Of a stretch of 5,197 bases of DNA, positions 1-5,061 are shown piece by piece. This DNA comes from Treponema sp. Its GTDB lineage: Bacteria; Spirochaetota; Spirochaetia; Treponematales; Breznakiellaceae. The DNA lies in assembly GCA_031288575.1 (NCBI GenBank), contig JAITRD010000015.1, positions 1 to 5,197 on the forward strand. The letters are read 5' to 3'. The notes beneath the pieces are model-generated. The model was not told where the DNA came from. It saw only the letters and a list, made by a program, of their open reading frames with translations, and made no database searches. The position numbers and the translations under genes were made by a program. Position 1 is the stretch's first letter. Each line of letters begins with the position of its first letter.

Positions 1-668
1 TACCGGAGGGTGTAAATTCTTTCCTTTTCGCTGTTTATAACCGGCAGGGTTACTTTTTTAATATTATCAATGATGCTTATTTGATTCAGGTTTATGGGGG
101 AGGCAAATTCATAAACCCCGTCTTCCTGCGGGGCTATCCATTTTTTGTCCTCCGTTTCCTCCTGGCCAATGGCGTATAAGGTGGCGCTATCCTGCTGCAG
201 CCAAATGCTTTCGGCGGAGTCGTTCTGAATAACCAGGAAAAAGGATCCGGTTACGGAGCTGGTTAATTGGGAGATAACCAGCGGGGTGATTTTTTCTTCC
301 TCAAATTTCTGGTTTTTAATATAGTCCGTATCAAAATAAGGGATCGTTACCGAGCCAATGTTAATCCGGTATACGATATAAAAAGGAGTTCCGGTATCGC
401 CGCTCGGAAGGATTTCTTCTCTAACGTCATTGCTGCCCGCGGGGACCCGGGCAAAGACGGTTTTATCCTGCTGGGGATTATCAAGGTAAACATCCGCGTC
501 AAACTGGGAATTATTGATAAATTTAACATAGGTCAATCCGTCGTCGGATGATTCGGGAGCTTCAATGCCGTTGCCGGAAGGCTGGGGGCAGGAAATAAAT
601 AAGGCTCCCCCCAGGAAAGCCATAAGCGCCGCCCAAAAAAAGCTATAAGCCCCTCGTTTTTTTGCCAT
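1..668 (-). CDS. Partial putative lipoprotein, C-terminus beyond left edge
   Basis: Reading the minus strand from ATG at 668-666 gives 222 codons with no stop before the window edge, so the gene is truncated here by the window. The start is supported by GGGAGG at 675-680, six bases upstream. The N-terminus (MAKKRG, then a hydrophobic stretch of about residues 8-26 ending LFISC) is a lipoprotein signal peptide with Cys27 as the likely lipidated residue. Phe at -3 is a relaxed lipobox of the kind accepted in spirochetes. A short polar tether follows, then a Y-x-K-F-I-N-N segment (47-53) and a later block FFLVIQND (143-150). Both blocks resemble parts of the lipoprotein encoded just upstream on the same strand, so the two look like distant tandem paralogues. 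I see no catalytic motif; the content suggests beta-strand-rich surface or periplasmic domains. Its own promoter is not obvious, so it may depend on readthrough of the preceding terminator. Function unknown. Confidence 0.82.
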   Translation of the reverse strand, partial: MAKKRGAYSFFWAALMAFLGGALFISCPQPSGNGIEAPESSDDGLTYVKFINNSQFDADVYLDNPQQDKTVFARVPAGSNDVREEILPSGDTGTPFYIVYRINIGSVTIPYFDTDYIKNQKFEEEKITPLVISQLTSSVTGSFFLVIQNDSAESIWLQQDSATLYAIGQEETEDKKWIAPQEDGVYEFASPINLNQISIIDNIKKVTLPVINSEKERIYTLR

Positions 669-705
669 ACAAAACCTCCCTTTTTGTAAAAACGTAAAAT
701 CCTGT

Positions 706-747
706 AAAAAGGCCAAAGGACAGCCCGAAAAGGCGGCCCTTTGGCCT
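706..747 (-). terminator. Intrinsic terminator after the 383-aa lipoprotein gene
   Basis: On the minus strand a perfect 10-bp stem is formed by 738-747 and 710-719 (AGGCCAAAGG pairing with CCTTTGGCCT). The stretch between the arms can add a small GCC/GGC inner pairing (723-725 with 732-734). The stem merges into a T-run, minus-strand bases 710-706 (TTTTT). It lies about 20 nt beyond the stop of the 383-aa lipoprotein and about 40 nt before the start of the next lipoprotein gene, so it separates the two or attenuates the second. Confidence 0.8.
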
Positions 748-766
748 GTGCCCCCTCCGGGCAGTT

Positions 767-1918
767 TTAATTCAAATTTTTGAAATCAATATTCTCTAAT
801 TCGGTGATCTCTCCGACAGAAAAATCATACAGGCTGGTGCCGGTAACATGCACCTCATAAACCTTGTCCCCGTAAAACTCAAATGCCGGCAGATCCGCAT
901 TGACCCCCGCATCGGAGCCTACCTGATACAGCCCCTTGGATACAGAAAGTTTTTCCGCAAAGTCTGCATTCTGTTCGCTCCCTATCTGGGACATGGCAAT
1001 TTCATACATTCTGTTCATGGCTGGATTTATCAGGCTTGCGCCGGTGGAGGTCCGCTGGGCGGTTCCCCCCTTTTTAAAATCCACCGCCCCGGCGGCGGGA
1101 CCTGCCATATCATTATAAATGATCAAATAGGCCATCCCGGTTTTAAAGACCACGTTACTCAGAAAATCGTTGGCATTTATTTGATATTCAGCAACTCCGT
1201 CAGGCGGGGGGCCTAAAAGGCGGTTTACCAGCCATAAACGGCCCTGGCTGTTCCGGGGGAACACGCTGATAATTTCTCCCTTGGACCGTGAAAATTTTCT
1301 GAACACCGGGAATATATAATACTGGCCCGTATCCACATTAAAGGTGGTGCTTACCGTATCTTCCGCGGCGTATCCCAGGGTGTCCCCGTTGGGGCTGTCG
1401 AGCCGCAGTTCCACATTACGCCCCGTGTTCAGGTTGTTCAGGACGATTTTGTATTGCCCCCCCAGCTTTTCGTTGATGGGATACACAATCGGGTCCGACT
1501 CTGCCCGGGTATTGTAATAGGCATAGATCCGGGTAAAGGGGACCTGTTTTAAGGCGCTGCTGCTTAAGTTGTCCTTATGCTGGTTGTATTGGGCCTCGGT
1601 TATCAGCCAGAGGACAAAATCCCCGGCGCTGGAAAAAAGGGCGGGATCCTTTTTTAAACCCCAGGCGCCGCCCCCCGGGGGAATTCCGCTGATAAGGGTA
1701 TCCGAAGCGGGCGGCCCCTTGAAGGCCACCAGCCTTTCGCTGGTGTTGTTTCTTACTTTGATGGAATAGCCGGTGGTGTAATTGGTCCAATCTACGCCGG
1801 AACCGCCGCTCCCGTTGCCCCCTTCTTCCCCGCCTCCGTTCGTGTCGCAGCCGGTCATAAACAGGCCGCCCCCCAGCAGGCAAAGCGCCATCAGGATCAT
1901 TGCTAATTTCCCTTTCAT
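767..1918 (-). CDS. Putative lipoprotein with internal beta-rich repeats
   Basis: The protein is 383 aa from ATG 1918-1916. This start has AGGAG (1925-1929) six bases upstream. An in-frame ATG 13 codons earlier (1957) has no Shine-Dalgarno and would lie almost at the predicted transcription start, so it is rejected. The N-terminus MKGK, hydrophobic residues 5-21 and LFMTGC give a clear lipoprotein signal with Cys24 as the lipidated residue. Residues 25-41 are a Gly/Asn/Ser-rich flexible tether. Two internal segments look related: about 51-83 (YSIKVRNN, later SDTLISG) and about 156-187 (YKIVLNN, later GDTLGY). The first also resembles residues 47-80 of the next lipoprotein on this strand. AYLIIYND (263-270) matches FFLVIQND in that neighbour. 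I infer a cell-envelope lipoprotein built of beta-sandwich-like modules. No enzymatic motif is visible and the function is unknown. Confidence 0.88.
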   Translation of the reverse strand: MKGKLAMILMALCLLGGGLFMTGCDTNGGGEEGGNGSGGSGVDWTNYTTGYSIKVRNNTSERLVAFKGPPASDTLISGIPPGGGAWGLKKDPALFSSAGDFVLWLITEAQYNQHKDNLSSSALKQVPFTRIYAYYNTRAESDPIVYPINEKLGGQYKIVLNNLNTGRNVELRLDSPNGDTLGYAAEDTVSTTFNVDTGQYYIFPVFRKFSRSKGEIISVFPRNSQGRLWLVNRLLGPPPDGVAEYQINANDFLSNVVFKTGMAYLIIYNDMAGPAAGAVDFKKGGTAQRTSTGASLINPAMNRMYEIAMSQIGSEQNADFAEKLSVSKGLYQVGSDAGVNADLPAFEFYGDKVYEVHVTGTSLYDFSVGEITELENIDFKNLN

Positions 1919-1969
1919 GTTTTTCTCCTTTCCCAAAGCGGGATACGCTATAGGCATATAAATTACTAT

Positions 1970-1998
1970 ATTTTAGTTTGCTATTAGCCATATGTCAA
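1970..1998 (-). promoter_or_regulatory. Sigma70-type promoter of the 383-aa lipoprotein gene
   Basis: On the minus strand TTGACA (1998-1993, perfect -35 consensus) is followed by a 17-bp spacer and TAAAAT (1975-1970, five of six matches to -10). Transcription would start near 1963, giving a leader of about 45 nt that contains the AGGAG ribosome site. A GCTATTAGC palindrome (1980-1988) sits inside the spacer, a position suited to a repressor. Confidence 0.75.
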
Positions 1999-2046
1999 CC
2001 AAAGAAAAACAGGGGAATGAAAAAAAAGCTCATCCCCCAAGGAGGG

Positions 2047-2064
2047 CTAAACTTGACCCACAAA
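2047..2064 (+). repeat. Short dispersed repeat, copy 1
   Basis: CTAAACTTGACCCACAAA here matches 3405-3422 (CTAAACTTGACTTACAAA) at 16 of 18 positions. The second copy begins in the last codons of the creatininase-family gene and enters the gap before the peptidase gene. This copy stands alone, about 150 nt upstream of the XRE start. Its role is unknown: possibly a regulator site or part of a genome-wide intergenic repeat. Confidence 0.45.
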
Positions 2065-2135
2065 ATTCTGTGCAATTCCCACAGGGGAGGGGGTTATATG
2101 ACTATTAAAGTAAGGTAATTTGATATATATTGGCT

Positions 2136-2164
2136 TTGAGCATATTTAACCGGCTCATTATCTT
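2136..2164 (+). promoter_or_regulatory. Candidate promoter of the XRE-creatininase-M42 unit
   Basis: TTGAGC (2136-2141) and TATCTT (2159-2164) are separated by 17 bp, each with four of six consensus matches. Transcription would begin near 2171, inside the operator-like element at 2166-2174, and give a leader of about 43 nt. The match is moderate, and the nearby TATATAT around 2123-2130 is an alternative -10. Confidence 0.35.
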
Positions 2165-2213
2165 AGCCTATAGCGCATTTTCAAAATATCTTATTGGCTA
2201 TTAGTTTATTGAC

Positions 2214-2579
2214 ATGGCGTTGAGGCAAATTTTTATTTTGAATTTAAAAAAATTCAGAAAAACAGAAGGAATTTCTCAAATGAAGCTTGCCGAACAATGC
2301 GGTACCTCTCCCAGTTATATCGGGGAAATCGAAATCGGCAGGAAATTTCCCTCCGTTGAGATGATTGACAAGATTGCCAAGGCCTTGCAACTGGAACCCT
2401 ACCGGCTTTTTGTGGATACGGCGGACAGCGGTAAGGATAAGCCTGTCGAAATTACCGATTTTTTAAACGATTTGCCCGATGACATTAAAAAAGAGCTTTT
2501 TAACCGCCTCATTTCCGGCATCAACGACAGCATTGCCCGGATTTTAACCCCAAATCAAGGCGGGCCCGAATCTAATTGA
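2214..2579 (+). CDS. XRE-family helix-turn-helix regulator
   Basis: This 121-aa protein carries a Cro/C1-type HTH domain over about residues 8-67. ISQMKLAEQCG (20-30) is the helix-2 region, SPSYIGEIEIGR (32-43) the turn and recognition helix, and FPSVEMIDKIAKAL (45-58) the closing helices, which is the standard XRE layout. The C-terminal tail (69-121) holds an acidic, amphipathic DFLNDLPDDIKKELF segment that could mediate dimerisation; no ligand domain is recognisable. ATG 2214 is chosen because the upstream residues LRQIFILNLKKFRK fit the usual XRE N-terminal extension. It lacks a clear Shine-Dalgarno, which hints at weak or unusual initiation. The first codons are clearly AT-richer than the two enzyme genes that follow in the same direction 61 nt downstream. 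It is probably an autoregulator of this unit and perhaps of the divergent lipoprotein gene (inference from position and the intergenic repeats). Confidence 0.88.
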   Translation: MALRQIFILNLKKFRKTEGISQMKLAEQCGTSPSYIGEIEIGRKFPSVEMIDKIAKALQLEPYRLFVDTADSGKDKPVEITDFLNDLPDDIKKELFNRLISGINDSIARILTPNQGGPESN

Positions 2580-2608
2580 CAATGTGGAAATAAACACACA
2601 AAATACGG

Positions 2609-2640
2609 GGAGTTACGGAGCGTCTTAATGGAGTTACCCT
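2609..2640 (+). promoter_or_regulatory. Repeated GGAGTTAC and paired ribosome sites before the creatininase-family gene
   Basis: GGAGTTAC occurs at 2609-2616 and 2630-2637, 21 bp apart. The GGAG at 2630-2633 lies seven bases before ATG 2641 and fixes the enzyme start. Another GGAG (2617-2620) lies seven bases before an out-of-frame ATG at 2628. That ATG opens a 19-codon ORF (2628-2687) overlapping the enzyme start. The overlap could tune translation or be accidental. Confidence 0.4.
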
Positions 2641-3408
2641 ATGCGCTTGGCAAAAATCACCTGGCCCCGGGCGGAGGCCTATTTTAAAACCCATGATACC
2701 GTTTTAATCGCCATCGGCAGCATCGAATGTCATGGCCGGCACCTGCCCCTGGGGACCGACACCCTTATCCCCGACCGGCTTTTGGAACTTTTGGAGGAAA
2801 AAAACCAGGACATCCTCATCCTGCCCACCATACCCTACGGGTCCTGCGACAGCCTGGAGCCCTTTCCCGGGACGATCAACCTGGGATCGGATCTGCTTTA
2901 CGGGCTGCTCCGCCGCGTCGTCGATAACCTCCGCCTCCACGGGGCGCGGAAGTTTATCGTCCTGAACGGGCACGGGGGCAATGTCAGAACCATTGAACGC
3001 CTCGGCATTGAACTGGACCGGGAGGGCTGCCTCCTGGCCCTCCTCAACTGGTGGCTTAACGTGTGGGAAATGGATCCCGCCTGGAAGGGGGGCCACGGAG
3101 GAGGGGAAGAAACCGCGGGCATTTTGGGAATCGATCCCTCCCTGGTGGATGCAAGCGAAATAAAGGACATGGTCTTAAAGGACGTGTCCCCGGGGCTCAA
3201 AGCCACCGGGTTTCACACCGTGGTTTTTAACGGGGTCCAGGTAACGATTCCCCGGCTTACCACCCATGTAACGGATAACGGCTGGATAGGGCCGGACCAT
3301 CCCAACACGGCTACGGCGGAATGGGGCAAGAAGATGCTGCAAACCATGGCGGATTACCTTGCCGGTTTTATAACGGAATTTGAAAAGGTGTCCCTCCCCA
3401 AAACCTAA
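2641..3408 (+). CDS. Creatininase-family metal-dependent amidohydrolase
   Basis: At 255 aa this has the usual length of the creatininase family (creatinine amidohydrolase, FAPy deformylase ArfB, mycofactocin peptidase MftE), cytoplasmic enzymes that hydrolyse amide bonds with a two-metal site. The motifs are in order. The first is GSIECHGRHLPLGTD (26-40), giving E29, H31 and D40 as ligands. Next are PYGSCDSLEPFPGT (65-78) and NGHGGN (109-114) with H111. Last is GGHGGGEETAG (150-160), corresponding to the family HAGxxETS motif, with H152 and E157. NGHGGN rather than the NGHYEN of true creatininase argues against calling it a creatininase; the substrate is unknown. Cys30 and Arg33 replace the common Gln and Pro of EQHGPH. 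The start has GGAG seven bases upstream. It lies 61 nt after the XRE gene and 41 nt before an M42 peptidase, so co-transcription is likely. Confidence 0.9.
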   Translation: MRLAKITWPRAEAYFKTHDTVLIAIGSIECHGRHLPLGTDTLIPDRLLELLEEKNQDILILPTIPYGSCDSLEPFPGTINLGSDLLYGLLRRVVDNLRLHGARKFIVLNGHGGNVRTIERLGIELDREGCLLALLNWWLNVWEMDPAWKGGHGGGEETAGILGIDPSLVDASEIKDMVLKDVSPGLKATGFHTVVFNGVQVTIPRLTTHVTDNGWIGPDHPNTATAEWGKKMLQTMADYLAGFITEFEKVSLPKT

Positions 3409-3410
3409 AC

Positions 3411-3438
3411 TTGACTTACAAATCTTGACCTACAAATT
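3411..3438 (+). repeat. Tandem 14-bp repeat between the enzyme genes
   Basis: TTGACTTACAAATC (3411-3424) is followed directly by TTGACCTACAAATT (3425-3438), 12 of 14 identical. The repeat starts just after the creatininase-family stop and ends immediately before the ribosome site of the peptidase gene. With the copy at 2047-2064 this makes three copies of CTTGAC(C/T)(C/T)ACAAA in the window. TTGAC resembles a -35 half, but no good -10 follows before the start codon. Confidence 0.55.
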
Positions 3439-3449
3439 AGGAAGGAAAA

Positions 3450-4526
3450 ATGAACAAAGACCAAATGCTGTCCCTGATTGAAGAATTGTCCAACGCCCCC
3501 GGGGTATCCGGCTTTGAGGACGAGGTCGTGGCCCTGCTCCGCCGCCATGCCGCGGGGCTGGGAGAATTGAGCGAAGACGCCATGCGCAACCTCTATGTAA
3601 AGCGCCCCGCCGGAAAGGAAGGGCTGCCGGTATTGCAACTGGACGCCCACAGCGATGAAATCGGCTTTATGGTCCGGGCAATACGGCCCAACGGGACCCT
3701 GGACTTTGTAACCCTGGGCGGCTGGCCCGCGGCCAGCATTCCCTCCCACCGGGTGTTGATCCGGAACAGCGACGGCGCCTATGTTCCCGGCATCGTGGCA
3801 AGCAAGCCCCCCCATTTTATGAACGAAGCGGAGCGGAAGGCTTTGCCGGAAATCACCAGCATGGCCATTGACATCGGCGCTTCGAGCGACCGGGAGGTGC
3901 GGGAGGAGTACCGTATTCCCGTTGCCGCGCCGGTAATCCCCGATGCTGCCTTTGAGTACCAGGCCGCCCATGACATCATGATCGGCAAGGCCTTTGACAA
4001 CCGTTTGGGCTGCGCCGCGATTGTGGCAACCCTCCGGGAACTGGCCGGGGCGGAGCTTGGGGTGGAACTTACCGGCGCCTTTGCTTCCCAGGAAGAAACG
4101 GGACTCCGGGGCGCGACCGTAACCGCCCAAAGGGTTAAGCCCGATATCGCCATCTGCTTTGAAGGCTGTCCCGCGGATGATACGGTAATGGAAAGCTATG
4201 CCGTTCAGACCGCCGTCAAAAAGGGGCCCATGCTGCGCCATATCGACGCCCGGATGATCACCAGCCCCCGGTTCCAGCGCTTTGCCCTGGACATGGCCGC
4301 CCGGAAGGGCATCCCCGTTCAGGAAGGGGTCCGCACCGGCGGGGCGACCAACGGCGGCGTCATTCACCTCAGCGGAAAGGCCGTGCCCGTAATTGTGATC
4401 GGCATCCCCAGCCGCTATATCCACACCCATTACAGCATCGCCTCTTACAGCGATTTTGAAAACGCCGTAAAACTGGCCTGCGAGGTCATCCGGGCCCTCA
4501 GCGGCCCGATCATTGAGGGCTTCTAA
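3450..4526 (+). CDS. M42-family metallo-aminopeptidase
   Basis: At 358 aa this matches the usual length of M42 peptidases (TET-type glutamyl/deblocking aminopeptidases, also annotated FrvX, YsdC or endoglucanase M). These form large cytoplasmic dodecamers that trim N-termini of peptides using two metal ions. Expected ligands are present: H67 in DAHSDEIGF, bridging D183 in KAFDNRLG, catalytic E215 and ligand E216 in SQEETGLRG, E238 in CFEG (Glu at the Asp/Glu position) and H325 in IPSRYIHTH. The N-terminal APGVSGFEDEV (16-26) and TGGATNGGVIH (296-306) are also typical. The region between about 72 and 165 corresponds to the inserted dimerisation/PDZ-like domain. The start is set by AGGAAGG (3439-3445). 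The protein is complete with an intact active site; substrate specificity cannot be read from sequence. It is the last gene of the XRE-creatininase-M42 run and is followed by a hairpin. A long minus-strand frame across it (3405-4559) is a composition shadow. Confidence 0.93.
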   Translation: MNKDQMLSLIEELSNAPGVSGFEDEVVALLRRHAAGLGELSEDAMRNLYVKRPAGKEGLPVLQLDAHSDEIGFMVRAIRPNGTLDFVTLGGWPAASIPSHRVLIRNSDGAYVPGIVASKPPHFMNEAERKALPEITSMAIDIGASSDREVREEYRIPVAAPVIPDAAFEYQAAHDIMIGKAFDNRLGCAAIVATLRELAGAELGVELTGAFASQEETGLRGATVTAQRVKPDIAICFEGCPADDTVMESYAVQTAVKKGPMLRHIDARMITSPRFQRFALDMAARKGIPVQEGVRTGGATNGGVIHLSGKAVPVIVIGIPSRYIHTHYSIASYSDFENAVKLACEVIRALSGPIIEGF

Positions 4527-4535
4527 TAAAGAAGG

Positions 4536-4555
4536 GGGAGCGCCGCAGGGCTCCC
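4536..4555 (+). terminator. Hairpin after the M42 gene, probable terminator
   Basis: GGGAGC (4536-4541) pairs with GCTCCC (4550-4555) around an eight-base loop, ten bases beyond the peptidase stop. The following sequence GCATTTACTTTA is only partly T-rich, so termination may be weak. Placement makes it the likely end of the operon. Confidence 0.5.
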
Positions 4556-4597
4556 GCATTTACTTTATAACCATCTGTTAAACAGTAACAAAAATAT

Positions 4598-4748
4598 CCG
4601 TCTGGGCGGGCAAGATTCCCCAGGGGGTCACGCTTGCTTTGCACGAGAAGGCTTTGTCGTTGTCCTTGAGGGCGGATGGTGCAAAGCTTCGGTATAGGAC
4701 CCGCAGGGTCCTCAGTGACCCCCTGGGGAATCTTGCCCGTCCAGACGG
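4598..4748. repeat. MITE-like element or structured RNA with 34-bp inverted arms
   Basis: The left arm (4598-4631, starting CCGTCTGGGCGGGCAAG) and right arm (4715-4748, ending TTGCCCGTCCAGACGG) are inverted copies over 34 bp. The single difference becomes a G-U pair in plus-strand RNA. Inside are a 9-bp stem GCTTTGCAC (4636-4644)/GTGCAAAGC (4679-4687) and a tight hairpin GGACCC-GCA-GGGTCC (4697-4711). An imperfect extension AACAA (4587-4591)/TTGTT (4754-4758) lies outside the arms. No transposase is present and no target-site duplication is clear. It fits a miniature inverted-repeat element or a folded non-coding RNA. The frames crossing it on both strands translate the arms into the same peptide, as any inverted repeat would, so that is not evidence of coding. 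Confidence 0.7.
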
Positions 4749-5038
4749 CCTTATTGTTCCGTTTGGGGGGTTTAGGCGGTAAAGGCAGGTTCCTTGAGGG
4801 GGAAGATCTTTCTGATGACGGGGAGATGACGGGCTATCTGCCACAAGGAAGGGGGGTGGTGAGGGGTTTAAGAGTTTTGCTATCATTGCGGTGGCTTCCG
4901 CTACCCCCGCTGCGGGTTCGGAATTTTCCAATGGCCTTTTTTATGATTTTCTGGGGTTTTTTATGTGAATTTCTGGACAAAGGAAACAGGATGTGGTATA
5001 TATGATTATAACTCCCCTTGTGCCGGGAGCTGCGGAGA
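4749..5038. other. Intergenic stretch without a supported gene
   Basis: Open frames cross this stretch on both strands (plus 4676-5005, minus 4578-4931). Both run through the inverted-arm element and have no family resemblance. Neither has protein-like composition: one is rich in Gly/Arg/Leu, the other in Pro/Ser/Arg. G-runs are frequent. The stretch may be part of a larger degenerate repeat or decayed sequence. I see no tRNA or rRNA in it. Confidence 0.5.
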
Positions 5039-5061
5039 GATCCCCCCAGGGGTTCTTTTTT
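5039..5061 (+). terminator. Orphan intrinsic terminator
   Basis: GATCCCC (5039-5045), loop CCA, GGGGTTC (5049-5055) and TTTTTT (5056-5061) form a short G/C stem with one T-T mismatch followed by a T-run on the plus strand. No gene ends just upstream, so the transcript it would end is unknown. It may serve as a backup for the M42 unit or for an RNA that includes the inverted-arm element. Confidence 0.55.

Larger units (their letters stand above)
1947..2204. promoter_or_regulatory. Four-copy GCTAT-type element, putative operator array
   Basis: Four related 8-10 bp elements lie in the divergent intergenic region: GCTATAGGC (1947-1955), GCTATTAGC (1980-1988, a perfect odd-centred palindrome), GCCTATAGC (2166-2174, the exact inverse of the first, with 10-bp identity when 1946 and 2175 are included) and GGCTATTAG (2196-2204). 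They form two pairs spaced 33 and 31 bp, about three helical turns. One pair covers the lipoprotein promoter and leader; the other covers the likely promoter and leader of the XRE gene. The repeats are seen directly. That they are operators, for example for the adjacent XRE protein, is inference, and AT-rich DNA gives some chance matches. Confidence 0.35.
1999..2213. other. AT-rich divergent intergenic region
   Basis: No supported gene lies here. Contents from left to right: an imperfect hairpin GGGGAATGA/TCATCCCC (2012-2037) enclosing an A-run; a copy of the CTAAACTTGAC..ACAAA repeat (2047-2064); a small CTGTG/CACAG hairpin (2068-2084); and a six-codon mini-ORF MTIKVR (2098-2118) preceded by a strong GGAGG (2086-2090) seven bases upstream. 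The candidate XRE promoter and two operator-like elements follow. The mini-ORF may be a leader peptide or the relic of a lost gene start. Confidence 0.5.

Noticed and set aside
267..551. Plus-strand frame of 94 codons
   Set aside because: It is a shadow of the partial lipoprotein gene on the minus strand, which has a signal peptide and a ribosome site.
1575..1991. Minus-strand frame of 138 codons overlapping the lipoprotein N-terminus
   Set aside because: It is an Arg/Gly-rich alternate frame of the lipoprotein gene, and its start lies upstream of the predicted transcription start.
2012..2037. Hairpin GGGGAATGA/TCATCCCC as a terminator
   Set aside because: The stem has a bulge and the T/A run lies in the loop; no gene ends nearby on either strand.
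2641..4526. Mycofactocin-type or other peptide maturation system
   Set aside because: The hydrolase family includes MftE, but no precursor peptide, radical-SAM enzyme or recognition protein is present in the window.
3405..4559. Long minus-strand frame of 384 codons
   Set aside because: It lies antisense to a complete M42 peptidase with all active-site residues, and has a Gly/Ala/His/Asp-rich composition without any family resemblance.
4890..4935. Possible tRNA T-arm-like GGGTTCGGA
   Set aside because: No acceptor stem, D-arm or anticodon arm can be placed around it.
4578..5005. Two overlapping frames on opposite strands, 117 and 109 codons
   Set aside because: Both cross the inverted-arm element, which explains the identical SVTPWGILP peptide on both strands. 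No domain and no convincing ribosome site was found for either.
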